A stretch of DNA of 64,000 nucleotides from Microcystis aeruginosa NIES-4325 (lineage in GTDB: Bacteria > Cyanobacteriota > Cyanobacteriia > Cyanobacteriales > Microcystaceae), in the NCBI RefSeq assembly GCF_008974145.1, contig NZ_BJKP01000020.1:1-64000 (forward strand), given 5' to 3'. Every line of letters starts with the position of its first letter. Within the stretch, counting starts at the first letter, position 1. The position numbers and the translations under genes were made by a program. Below the pieces are notes generated by a model. It did not search any database, was not told where the DNA came from, and worked only from the letters and a program-made list of their open reading frames with translations. Shown here in pieces: positions 1 through 7,444 of the stretch.

Positions 1-20
1 CGCTTGCTTTGGTTTAACCT

Positions 21-50
21 GAGCAGCTTAGCTTTTGCTGCGCTTTTTTC
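21..50 (+). terminator. Possible Rho-independent terminator of an upstream gene
   Basis: A short stem (GCAGC at 23-27 pairing with GCTGC at 37-41) is followed by a T-run at 44-49. It would end a gene lying left of the window. The stem is only five base pairs, so this is a weak call. Confidence 0.35.
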
Positions 51-165
51 CGGCTTGAGATTTTGAGTTTTACGGCAACTGCTTGAGTTTTTTTGAATTA
101 CCCCTTGACAATCAAGACAGTCGCTACGATGGGACTGAACAGCACAAATACTCGGAGATTTTTTG

Positions 166-2772
166 ATGTCTTTAACTTATCGCTGTCAACTACAGAATCG
201 CTGGATTACACTGACGCAAGAACTGGCGAACAGTGGCGAGGCGAAAGTATGGCACACTAACTTTAATGGGTACTTAGCGAAAATCTACCACAATCCCCAT
301 AATGAAAGGGTTGATAAATTACAGTTAATGGTGAGAAATCGCCCTAGTGATCCTAATGCTCATCTTAACCATATTTCCTTCGCTTGGCCCTATTCTATCT
401 TGGAAGATAAACAGGGAAAAGTCGTTGGTTTTTTAATGCCAGAAGTGGTGGGTTCAGAAACATTATTAAAGCTTTGTACGCCCATAATGAGAAGAAAATA
501 CAAGTTAGAAGCTAATTGGTATTTTCTTCATGTAGTAGCGCGGAATATAGCCGCTATTATCGAAGCAATTCACCTTAAAGGTTATGTTTTGGGAGACATC
601 AAGCTAGAAAATATTTTAGTGAATAATCGGGCGTTGCCTACAATTATTGACACAGATTCATTTCAAGTATCAGATCCGGATAGTAGTAAAATATATCGGT
701 GTTTAGTTGGCTCAGAAGGATTTACACCGGCGGAATTAATCGGAGTGAATATAGCAGATGTAGATCAAACAGAAGTGCATGATCGCTTTCGATTAGGAGT
801 TGTTATTTATTATCTACTATTTGGCGGGCCGCCGTTTCGGGGATTGTGGCAAGGAGGAGGGGATTCCTTGGAACAGTCGGAACTAATTCGACGGGGACTA
901 TGGCCTTTTTCTGGGGATAAATTGCTTGTACCTAGTAATACAACAATCCCATTAAATATTTTACATCGCAACTTACACGCCTTATTTTTGCGTTGTTTCA
1001 ATGAGGGACATAAATTCCCCCACAGACGACCGACGGCTGAGGAATGGCGCGGTACTTTGGAAGTTGCATTAAATGAGGTTATACGCTGTGGCAAAGTTGA
1101 TAATCATTACTACAGTCGGAGTTATGGAAAGTGTTATTGGTGTGAGCGATTTAGTAATTTAAAGTTTGATATTTTTCCGGGTAAAAGTATCGCTACTGTG
1201 ACATCTACACCGTCACCTAAAGTAGCGCCAACTCCACTGACAAACTTTACCGAAAACCTACCCAAGGGAATAACACTGGAGATGGTGAACTTACCAGCAG
1301 GTCAATTTCTCATGGGATCTCCTGACAGCGATCGCGATGCTAAAAGTCATGAAAAGCCTCAACACCAAGTTAAAGTCAACAGTTTTGCGATCGGGAAATA
1401 TCCAGTGACTCAGGCACAATATGAAGCGGTAATGGGAAAAAATCCCTCTAATTTTAAAAACAATCCCCAAAATCCTGTAGAAAGGGTTAGTTGGGACGAT
1501 GCTCAAGCCTTTTGTCAGAAATTGAGTCAAATAACCGGGAAAACCTATCGCCTCCCCACAGAAGCGGAATGGGAATATGCCTGTCGTGGGGGGACAACCA
1601 CTCGCTTTTATTTCGGTGATGATGCTAATCAGTTAGGAGATTACGCTTGGTATGGCGGAAATTCTCAGCAGACAACTCATCCTGTGGGTCAGAAAAAGCC
1701 CAATGCTTGGGGACTCTATGACATGAGTGGCAATGTTTGGGAGTGGTGCGAAGACAATTGGCACGATAACTATATCGGAGCGCCAAGGGATGGCAGTGCT
1801 TGGCTGATAAGGGATAATGATTATCAAATACTGCGGGGCGGTTCTTGGTACTTCAATCCCGATTACTGCCGTTCCGCTTTCCGCTACTTCAACAACCGCT
1901 GCGGCAGCTTCAACTCCTTCGGTTTTCGGGTGGTGTGCGTCCCCACTGTGACATCTACACCGTTACCTATTGCTACTGTGACATCTACACCGTCACCTAA
2001 AGTAGCGTCACCATCACCCTCTTCGCCACCACCTCCCCCAGCAAAGCTAACTCTATTTACCGAAAACCTACCCAAGGGAATAACACTGGAGATGGTGAAC
2101 TTACCAGCAGGTCAATTTCTCATGGGATCTCCTGACAGCGATCGCGATGCTAAAAGTCATGAAAAGCCTCAACACCAAGTTCAAGTCAACAGTTTTGCGA
2201 TCGGGAAATATCCAGTGACTCAGGCACAATATGAAGCGGTAATGGGAAAAAATCCCTCTCGGTTTAAAAATAATCCCCAAAATCCTGTAGAAATGGTTAG
2301 TTGGGACGATGCTCAAGCCTTTTGTCAGAAATTGAGTCAAATAACCGGGAAAACCTATCGCCTCCCCACAGAAGCGGAATGGGAATATGCTTGTCGTGCG
2401 GGGACAACCACTCGCTTTTATTTCGGTGATAATGCTAATCAGTTAGGAGATTACGCTTGGTATGGCGGAAATTCTCAGGGTAAAACTCATCCTGTGGGAA
2501 AGAAAAAGCCCAATGCTTGGGGACTCCATGACATGATTGGCAATGTTTGGGAATGGTGCGAAGACAATTGGCATAATAACTATCAGAATGCGCCAAGGGA
2601 TGGCAGTGCTTGGCTGACAAATGATACTGATTATCAAATAGTGCGGGGCGGTTCTTGGTTCAACCATCCGAATGACTGCCGTTCCGCTTACCGCAGCAAC
2701 CGCTACCGCCGCGACTACCGCTTCAGCTTCATGGGTTTTCGGGTGGTGTGCGGTGTCGGGGGGACTCTGTAA
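166..2772 (+). CDS. YegI-like protein kinase fused to two FGE-sulfatase/C-type-lectin-fold domains; putative DGR target protein
   Basis: 868 residues from the ATG at 166, which has GGAG just upstream; a TTG at 163 is the longer alternative. Residues ~1-310 form a divergent kinase domain: GDIKLENI replaces the HRD loop, and an IIDTDSFQV stretch stands where DFG is expected, as in YegI/TerY-associated kinases. A CYWC pair follows near residue 325. Two formylglycine-generating-enzyme-like domains occupy ~363-595 and ~633-868, separated by a Thr/Pro-rich linker. Both carry typical family motifs (LPTEAEWEYACR, GNVWEWCEDNW, RGGSW, GFRVV). Each ends in a hypervariable Asn/Tyr/Ser/Phe/Arg-rich stretch between RGGSW and GFRVVC, the usual site of DGR diversification in this fold. 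Such domains in DGR targets bind ligands rather than act as sulfatase activators (family knowledge). A signalling kinase with two changeable binding modules is inference. No signal peptide or membrane segment is evident. Confidence 0.85.
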   Translation: MSLTYRCQLQNRWITLTQELANSGEAKVWHTNFNGYLAKIYHNPHNERVDKLQLMVRNRPSDPNAHLNHISFAWPYSILEDKQGKVVGFLMPEVVGSETLLKLCTPIMRRKYKLEANWYFLHVVARNIAAIIEAIHLKGYVLGDIKLENILVNNRALPTIIDTDSFQVSDPDSSKIYRCLVGSEGFTPAELIGVNIADVDQTEVHDRFRLGVVIYYLLFGGPPFRGLWQGGGDSLEQSELIRRGLWPFSGDKLLVPSNTTIPLNILHRNLHALFLRCFNEGHKFPHRRPTAEEWRGTLEVALNEVIRCGKVDNHYYSRSYGKCYWCERFSNLKFDIFPGKSIATVTSTPSPKVAPTPLTNFTENLPKGITLEMVNLPAGQFLMGSPDSDRDAKSHEKPQHQVKVNSFAIGKYPVTQAQYEAVMGKNPSNFKNNPQNPVERVSWDDAQAFCQKLSQITGKTYRLPTEAEWEYACRGGTTTRFYFGDDANQLGDYAWYGGNSQQTTHPVGQKKPNAWGLYDMSGNVWEWCEDNWHDNYIGAPRDGSAWLIRDNDYQILRGGSWYFNPDYCRSAFRYFNNRCGSFNSFGFRVVCVPTVTSTPLPIATVTSTPSPKVASPSPSSPPPPPAKLTLFTENLPKGITLEMVNLPAGQFLMGSPDSDRDAKSHEKPQHQVQVNSFAIGKYPVTQAQYEAVMGKNPSRFKNNPQNPVEMVSWDDAQAFCQKLSQITGKTYRLPTEAEWEYACRAGTTTRFYFGDNANQLGDYAWYGGNSQGKTHPVGKKKPNAWGLHDMIGNVWEWCEDNWHNNYQNAPRDGSAWLTNDTDYQIVRGGSWFNHPNDCRSAYRSNRYRRDYRFSFMGFRVVCGVGGTL
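1246..2652 (+). repeat. Intragenic tandem duplication of the FGE-domain coding sequence (unit offset 810 bp)
   Basis: Bases from about 1246 to 1845 recur at 2056 to 2655 with an offset of exactly 810 bp and only scattered substitutions; the first ~120 bases of each copy are almost the same. The linker DNA is also partly duplicated (an ACTGTGACATCTACACCGTC-type unit near 1195, 1946 and 1974). The high identity implies a recent duplication or ongoing gene conversion, and makes the divergence of the terminal segments stand out. Confidence 0.9.
1834..1938 (+). other. Putative DGR variable region 1 (VR1)
   Basis: This segment runs from CGG-GGC-GGT-TCT-TGG to GGT-TTT-CGG-GTG-GTG-TGC (residues ~557-591). 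Constant codons (TGG, TGC-CGT-TCC-GCT, CGC) alternate with TAC, TTC, AAT, GAT, AGC, TGC, GGC and TCC. All of these are reachable from AAC/AAT/GAC codons by substitution of adenines only. The 3' block GGTTTTCGGGTGGTGTGC is shared with VR2 and would be the constant homing flank. No template repeat was seen in this window, so the assignment rests on pattern. Confidence 0.7.
2644..2751 (+). other. Putative DGR variable region 2 (VR2)
   Basis: This is the paralogous segment at the end of the second FGE domain (residues ~827-862). It has the same framework codons as VR1, but TTC, AAC, CAT, TAC, AGC, CGC and GAC fill the variable slots. It is one codon longer than VR1 between TCC-GCT and GGT-TTT (15 codons against 14). 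It ends 21 bases before the stop codon, the usual C-terminal placement of a VR. Confidence 0.7.
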
Positions 2773-3088
2773 CCCTTATTTTCTTTTTACCCTTTTTTAC
2801 CCTTTTTTACTTTTTTCAATTTTTCTCTTTTTCCCACCTAGCGGCGGGTCGATTTTTTTGGGAAAATTGAGGTAGTAATCTGTAGGTTAAGTTAAGGTTC
2901 GTAGTTGCGCTTTAGCGCCAACTTGGAATACAATATATAGGGGTCTGCCTTAAAGCGATATTCAGGTAGAACCTGAAGGGAGCATTCCCGGGTAGAACCG
3001 GGGAACGGGATAACGAGATAACAAGCAAACCAATAGTGAATCTCGCGTATTTTATTTTAAAATTGATAGAATAAACTATAAAAAGATA
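2773..3088. other. Gene-free region after the DGR-like target; no Avd, TR or RT
   Basis: Contains a T-rich tract (about 2780-2835) and a copy of a dispersed repeat at 2942-3011. In compact DGR loci this is where an accessory gene, template repeat or reverse transcriptase would be expected. I see no such gene and no A-rich near-copy of the VRs. Confidence 0.6.
2942..3011 (+). repeat. Dispersed repeat family A, copy 1
   Basis: About 70 bp, with the cores GGTCTGCCTTAAA, ATTCAGGTAGAA, CTGAAGGGAGC and GGGGAACGGGAT. The reverse complement of 55039-55109 carries the same blocks in the same order. Both copies adjoin TA-like genes. It has no coding potential and probably belongs to a non-coding intergenic repeat family. 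Confidence 0.75.
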
Positions 3089-3337
3089 ATGACAATGGTA
3101 AACCTAGAAACAATTCAAAAAGATATTGCGTCCCTTCCCCTCGACGCACAACAGACTATTATTGAACTTGTAGATATTCTAAAAAAACGATATTCTCCCA
3201 ACCAACAGGAAATCAAAGAGCAGGGAACAGAAGATTGGTCTGATTTTATCGGTTGTATAGAAGCTGAACCAGACCTTTCGCAAAACTATAAAACCTATTT
3301 AACAAGTGAACTTAATCAAAAATATGATCATTGTTGA
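3089..3337 (+). CDS. Probable type II antitoxin of a PIN toxin pair
   Basis: 82 residues, acidic, with an N-terminal pattern (LETIQKDIASLPLDAQQTIIELVDILKKRY) common to small cyanobacterial antitoxins placed before PIN toxins. Its 3' end overlaps the start of the PIN reading frame by 14 bases, the typical vapBC arrangement with translational coupling. The partner is broken by an internal stop, so this antitoxin may no longer have an active toxin to neutralise. An ATG two codons later (3095) is an alternative start. Assignment to a named family is uncertain. Confidence 0.65.
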   Translation: MTMVNLETIQKDIASLPLDAQQTIIELVDILKKRYSPNQQEIKEQGTEDWSDFIGCIEAEPDLSQNYKTYLTSELNQKYDHC

Positions 3338-3749
3338 TACTGGTTTCTGGCTGGCCCTTGCCAATAAAAACGACTCACTTCACCCATTAGCAAAAAAACA
3401 ATTTCAAAAATTAATCAATCAACAATTTATTACAACCTGGTGCGTTGTCACTGAAACTTGCTACTTACTACAAAAACGAGTAGGAATAAATGTTCCAAAA
3501 ACCTTTATTCATAAAATATCCACAGGAGAACTACAGGTATTCAACCTCAAAACTAAACACTGCCAACGCCTTGAAGAACTGATGTAAAAATATAGAGATT
3601 TGCCAATGGATTTAGCCGACGCATCCTTAGTTATTTTGGCAGAAGAATTAGATTCAGGTAAAATTCTTTCCGTTGATTATCGAGATTTCAATACCTATCG
3701 TTGGAAAAATACGGAGCCATTTCAAAATCTTTTTCAAGAACAAATGTAA
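3324..3749 (+). pseudogene. PIN-domain (VapC-like) toxin interrupted by an in-frame TAA
   Basis: The frame opens at ATG 3324 (a GTG at 3306 is in frame) with IIVDTGFWLALANKND, a PIN-domain start with the first catalytic Asp. A TETCYLL motif with the conserved Glu follows. A TAA at 3585-3587 stops translation after 87 residues. Beyond it the same frame continues to 3749 with MDLADASLVILAEEL and VDYRDFNTY, which carry the remaining acidic active-site residues. One nonsense change therefore removes half of the active site; the natural length would be about 141 residues. Readthrough or a sequencing error cannot be excluded. Confidence 0.8.
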
Positions 3750-3761
3750 TTTAGTGTCATC

Positions 3762-4021
3762 ATGAATATTCAACTAAAACCCAATCAAGAACAATTTATC
3801 CAAAAACAGTTAAAAAGTGGCAGATTTAATAATTCAGAACAAGTCATATATACCGCTTTTTACTTGCTAGAAATCCTCGATCAAGATGACTGACAATGGG
3901 TAGAAGAAACTCGTCAAAAAATTGACGTGCCATAACAGAATTAGATAATGGAGAGGGATTAGATGGAGAAAAAGTCATAAATTATATACTAGAAAAATTT
4001 CAAAAAGCGCAACAAAAATAA
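3762..4021 (+). pseudogene. Degenerate ParD-like antitoxin
   Basis: Starts MNIQLKPNQEQFIQKQLKSG and continues with a helix typical of ParD/CopG antitoxins (NNSEQVIYTAFYLLEILDQ). A TGA at 3891-3893 interrupts it. The frame then continues with QWVEETRQKID before an apparent one-base loss, after which another frame reads TELDNGEGLDGEKVINYILEKFQ to the TAA at 4019-4021. It lies directly before the remnant of a ParE toxin, so this was a parDE operon. Confidence 0.7.
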
Positions 4022-4023
4022 TT

Positions 4024-4293
4024 ATGAATCGTTAGATTATTGCGCCTTCAGCCAGTCAATATTTAAACAAGATTGCCGATTATTTTTTAGTAGTAAATAT
4101 TAAAGCAACTGAAAAACTATTCAGAAAATTTTACAAAAAGTGTCAACAATTAGTATAATTTCCAAGGTTAGGACGCAGCTATAGTCATATTAAACCATCC
4201 TTAAGAGGTTTACCTTTAGATGGATATATTATTTTCTAGCGAGTAATTGAATGAAACGGTGGAAATTTTAAGGATTGTTAATGGTCGTCAAGG
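4024..4293 (+). pseudogene. Degenerate ParE/RelE-family toxin
   Basis: Conceptual translation gives IIAPSASQYLNKIADYF, then FPRLGRSYSHIKPSLRGLPL and DGYIIF, ending in VEILRIVNGRQG after a frameshift. These are the recognisable blocks of a ParE toxin. At least three stop codons (codon 4, after CQQLV, and after DGYIIF) and one frameshift near 4255 inactivate it. Together with the preceding remnant it is a dead parDE module, two bases downstream of the antitoxin remnant. Confidence 0.7.
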
Positions 4294-4302
4294 GCTCTTC
4301 TA

Positions 4303-4435
4303 GGTTCTGTGTGATAAGTTTAACTTACATAGGATCGATCTTTGTGTCCTCTGTGTCTCTGTGGTTTCTTCCACTCCTTCGCCAGCAGGACTGTATCTTA
4401 GAATACATTTTACCCACCAAATCCAAGAGAGCCCG
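4303..4435 (-). repeat. Dispersed repeat family B, copy 1 (inverted relative to 33776-33910)
   Basis: The stretch containing AAGTTTAACTTA, ATCTTTGTGTCCTCTGTGTC, CCAGCAGGACTGTATCTTA and ATACATTTTACCCACCAAA is a close match to the reverse complement of 33776-33910. Several frames are open across it but neither copy looks like a real gene. It abuts the dead TA module here and a DUF29 gene at the other site. Confidence 0.75.
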
Positions 4436-4505
4436 TCAAGATTTAGATGCTTTATTCTCCGAGATAAAATAAAGGTTGAATGATGCAATTCATCTGCATA
4501 AAAAC

Positions 4506-4632
4506 GGGCGTTGTCGAATTGAAAGATGTTCCGAATCAGCCCGGAACTGAAATTACTTTGACTTGCCCTGAGCCAAGTCGAAGGGTAGCAAGGATTGCAT
4601 GACATCTTTCCTATTCTGATCTGACAACGCCC
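4506..4632. repeat. 127-bp inverted-repeat element (MITE-like or structured RNA)
   Basis: Outer arms GGGCGTTGTC (4506-4515) and GACAACGCCC (4623-4632) are perfect complements. Inner arms GAAAGATGT (4520-4528) and ACATCTTTC (4602-4610) pair as well. Nested inside is a second hairpin built on CCCTGAGCCAAGTCGAAGGG, a widespread bacterial palindromic motif. The whole could fold into one long hairpin. It has no coding capacity and lies ~140 bp before ureA. Confidence 0.65.
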
Positions 4633-4775
4633 TTTCCTAGCAAAGTTTTTGAGTATTTTCCCCAATCTTCATCAATAATGCTGGCTAAGTACATAAATTT
4701 TCACAACTCGATCGCTACAACTAACCAGCCAAGAACTACAATAACTCTAGCATCTGTGTCAAAAAAGGCCTATCT

Positions 4776-5078
4776 ATGCAACTTTCGCCCCAAGAAAAAG
4801 ATAAATTACTCATTTTCACGGCGGCACTGCTCGCCGAAAGACGCAAAAACCGCGGTATTAAGTTAAATTATCCCGAGGCGATCGCCTATATTAGTGCCGC
4901 CATCCTCGAAGGTGCTAGGGAAGGTCGTAGCGTGGCTGAATTGATGAGTTACGGCACCACTTTATTAACTCGCGAGGAGGTAATGGAAGGCATCCCGGAA
5001 ATGGTTACGGAAGTACAAATCGAAGCGACTTTTCCCGATGGTACTAAATTAGTTACCGTTCACAATCCCATTCACTAA
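4776..5078 (+). CDS. ureA: Urease subunit gamma
   Basis: 100 residues, the full length of bacterial UreA, starting [23 protein letters not shown] and ending KLVTVHNPI, a typical UreA terminus. UreA is a structural subunit of the cytoplasmic nickel urease, which hydrolyses urea to ammonia and carbonate; it contributes no active-site residues itself. ureB follows after 19 bases, so the two are probably cotranscribed. The catalytic ureC is not in this window, consistent with the scattered urease genes of several unicellular cyanobacteria. A 5' start upstream of ATG 4776 is not supported. Confidence 0.95.
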   Translation: MQLSPQEKDKLLIFTAALLAERRKNRGIKLNYPEAIAYISAAILEGAREGRSVAELMSYGTTLLTREEVMEGIPEMVTEVQIEATFPDGTKLVTVHNPIH

Positions 5079-5097
5079 CAGGAGATTTTTAGCACTT

Positions 5098-5424
5098 ATG
5101 ATTCCGGGAGAAATTATCACACCATCTGGGGAGATCGAGATTAATGTCGGTCGCGACACCCTGCGTATTTCTGTGGCTAATACAGGCGATCGACCGATTC
5201 AAGTGGGTTCCCACTATCATTTTTATGAAGTTAACGAAGCCCTGGAGTTCCAGCGCGAATTAACTAAAGGAACCCATCTGAATATTCCCGCAGGTACATC
5301 AGTTCGATTTGAACCGGGAGACACGAAAGAGGTGGAATTAGTTGCCATTGCGGGAACTGAAGAAATTTATGGCTTTAATGGTTTAATTAATGGTTCTCTC
5401 AAGGGCAAGAAAAAGAAAAAGTAG
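5098..5424 (+). CDS. ureB: Urease subunit beta
   Basis: 108 residues with the UreB signature [19 protein letters not shown], the conserved [12 protein letters not shown] block and [13 protein letters not shown]. It ends in a lysine tail. The beta subunit packs against UreA and UreC in the urease trimer and is needed for activity. It follows ureA by 19 bases with a purine-rich AGGAG ribosome site at 5081-5085. mtnP starts 82 bases downstream, so the expected ureC or accessory genes (ureDEFG) are absent here. Confidence 0.95.
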   Translation: MIPGEIITPSGEIEINVGRDTLRISVANTGDRPIQVGSHYHFYEVNEALEFQRELTKGTHLNIPAGTSVRFEPGDTKEVELVAIAGTEEIYGFNGLINGSLKGKKKKK

Positions 5425-5506
5425 GGCTTTGACGGAAAAATTATCACAGTTCGATCGCTCAATTGTGGTAACATCAAGGCAACGATAACTAATTCTTTTC
5501 AAGACT

Positions 5507-6382
5507 ATGACGACGGTAAAAATTGGTATCATTGGCGGCAGTGGTTTGTATAAAATGGATGCCCTCAAGGATATGCGGGAAGTATCCCTCGATACTCCTT
5601 TTGGTTCTCCTTCCGATGCTTTAATTATTGGGACTTTGGAGGGAACAGAAGTGGCCTTTTTAGCGCGTCATGGTAGAAATCACCATTTTTTACCGACCGA
5701 ATTACCCTTTCGAGCTAATATTCACGCCTTCAAACAGTTGGGGGTTGAATATATTATTTCCGCTTCGGCGGTTGGTTCCCTAAAAGCCGAAGTTAAACCC
5801 CTAGATTTAGTCATTCCCGATCAATTTATTGACAGAACCAAAGAGAGAATAGCGACTTTTTTTGGGGAAGGAATTGTTGCCCACGTTCCCTTTGGCGATC
5901 CCGTTTGTCCCCAATTAGCCGAAATTTTAGGGGATGCCGTCGCTAGTTTAAACCTACCGGAAGTTACCTTGCATCGGGGCGGTACATACCTCTGTATGGA
6001 GGGGCCAGCTTTTTCTACTAAAGCGGAATCAAATCTCTATAGAAGTTGGGGGGCAACCGTGATCGGTATGACCATTTTAACCGAAGCAAAATTAGCCCGG
6101 GAAGCGGAAATTGCCTACGCTACCTTAGCCCTAGTTACCGATTACGATTGTTGGCATCCCGATCACGATCAGGTCACTGTAGAAATGGTACTCGAAAATC
6201 TATACCGTAACCCTATTAATGCCCAAAAAGCCATCCGAGAAACGGTGCGCCGTCTGATGGCTAATCCTCCCGTTTCCGCCGCTCATTCTGCCCTTAAATA
6301 CGCCATTCTTACCCCTCTAGATTCTGCCCCCGTCGCCACTAAGGAAAAATTAGCGCTCCTTTTGAAAAAATATCTTGAATAA
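5507..6382 (+). CDS. mtnP: S-methyl-5'-thioadenosine phosphorylase
   Basis: 291 residues matching the MTAP branch of the purine nucleoside phosphorylase superfamily: [10 protein letters not shown] at the N-terminus (phosphate loop), [22 protein letters not shown], and [13 protein letters not shown] in the substrate site, with [19 protein letters not shown] later. It cleaves methylthioadenosine, a by-product of polyamine synthesis, to adenine and methylthioribose-1-phosphate for methionine salvage. Length is normal for the family. It is the last gene of a rightward run and converges with the sigma-factor gene. Confidence 0.93.
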   Translation: MTTVKIGIIGGSGLYKMDALKDMREVSLDTPFGSPSDALIIGTLEGTEVAFLARHGRNHHFLPTELPFRANIHAFKQLGVEYIISASAVGSLKAEVKPLDLVIPDQFIDRTKERIATFFGEGIVAHVPFGDPVCPQLAEILGDAVASLNLPEVTLHRGGTYLCMEGPAFSTKAESNLYRSWGATVIGMTILTEAKLAREAEIAYATLALVTDYDCWHPDHDQVTVEMVLENLYRNPINAQKAIRETVRRLMANPPVSAAHSALKYAILTPLDSAPVATKEKLALLLKKYLE

Positions 6383-6487
6383 ATAGAGAAATAGCCGAGA
6401 AAAGTCGCCGATGAATCTAGAAATGGGTCATTTTTCTGGCTGTGATCCAGACGATTAATTTGACCCAAATTCTAGGTTATCTCTAGC

Positions 6488-7444
6488 TTAACTAGCTAGA
6501 TATTCTCTGATGTTGCCCTTGCGTTTTCTCAATTTAGCGATCGCTTCTCGTTCGATCTGACGGACGCGTTCACGACTGATATTGAGTCGAACGCCAATTT
6601 TCGCTAGGGTGAGGGGCTGGCCATTATCTAAACCAAAACGCAGACAAATCACTTCTTTTTGTTGGGGGGTGAGGTCTGCCATCAGTTTTTCCAAATCCAC
6701 CTGTAGGGAAGAATGGGCAGTGTAATCTTCGGGGGAAAGTCCCGTATCTTCCAAGAGTTCCCCTAATTCCGTGTCTTGATTGTCCCCCACCTTTAAGTCA
6801 AGGGAAAGGGGTTGACGGGCTTTTTCTAAGTAGTCTCGCACCTGTTTGGGAGTTAGGTCTAATTCCTCGGCTAATTCGGCAATGGTGGCAGCGCGACCTT
6901 TATCTTGAGCTAGTTGACGCTGGGCTTTTTTGATTTTATTCAGTTTTTCGGTAATGTGGATGGGCAGACGGATGGTGCGACTTTTTTCTGCGATCGCCCG
7001 GGTGATAGCTTGGCGAATCCACCAATAGGCATAGGTGGAGAAGCGATAGCCTTTGGTGGGATCGAATTTTTCCACACCTCTTTGCATTCCAATGGTTCCC
7101 TCTTGGATGAGATCTAATAGATCTAGATTGCGTTTTAGGTATTTTTTGGCCACGGAAACCACTAGACGCAGGTTCGCTTCTACCATCTTGCGTTTGGCGA
7201 AATCCCCCGCCCCTAATTCTCGACGGAGTTGTTCTTCACTAATTTCCGCCGCTTCTGACCACTGGCGATCGCTGGGATCGCTGCCAAGTTTCGCCCTTAG
7301 GGATTCCTTGATTTTTTCCAGAAAAATTAATCTTTGTACCTGTTTCGCGTAGAGAATTTCCTCTTCATGGCTGAGAAGGGGAACTCGGCCAATTTCTCTG
7401 AGATAGGCGCGAACTGGGTCGGTCTGGTTTTGCGAGGTTTTCAT
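6488..7444 (-). CDS. sigD: Group 2 RNA polymerase sigma factor (SigD-like)
   Basis: 318 residues on the minus strand. Region 1.2 ([21 protein letters not shown]), region 2 ([45 protein letters not shown]), region 3 ([12 protein letters not shown]) and region 4 ([27 protein letters not shown]) are all present. The long acidic region 1.1 of a principal sigma factor is missing. The length equals that of cyanobacterial SigD, which is why that name is proposed; choosing among group 2 members (B-E) is inference. Group 2 factors adjust transcription to light, stress and nutrients. It has its own ~590-bp upstream region. Confidence 0.85.
   Translation of the reverse strand: MKTSQNQTDPVRAYLREIGRVPLLSHEEEILYAKQVQRLIFLEKIKESLRAKLGSDPSDRQWSEAAEISEEQLRRELGAGDFAKRKMVEANLRLVVSVAKKYLKRNLDLLDLIQEGTIGMQRGVEKFDPTKGYRFSTYAYWWIRQAITRAIAEKSRTIRLPIHITEKLNKIKKAQRQLAQDKGRAATIAELAEELDLTPKQVRDYLEKARQPLSLDLKVGDNQDTELGELLEDTGLSPEDYTAHSSLQVDLEKLMADLTPQQKEVICLRFGLDNGQPLTLAKIGVRLNISRERVRQIEREAIAKLRKRKGNIREYLAS

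Noticed and set aside
105-133. TTGACA at 105-110 as a -35 box for the putative DGR target gene
   Set aside because: No acceptable -10 element at the right spacing (TACGAT would be only 14 bp away).
2672-2875. 67-codon plus-strand frame over the end of the putative DGR target gene
   Set aside because: It overlaps VR2 in another frame and runs into a T-rich tract; low complexity and no family resemblance.
4275-4665. Overlapping frames on both strands (65 and 121 codons)
   Set aside because: They cover dispersed repeat B and the hairpin element; the peptides are products of repeat sequence, not genes.
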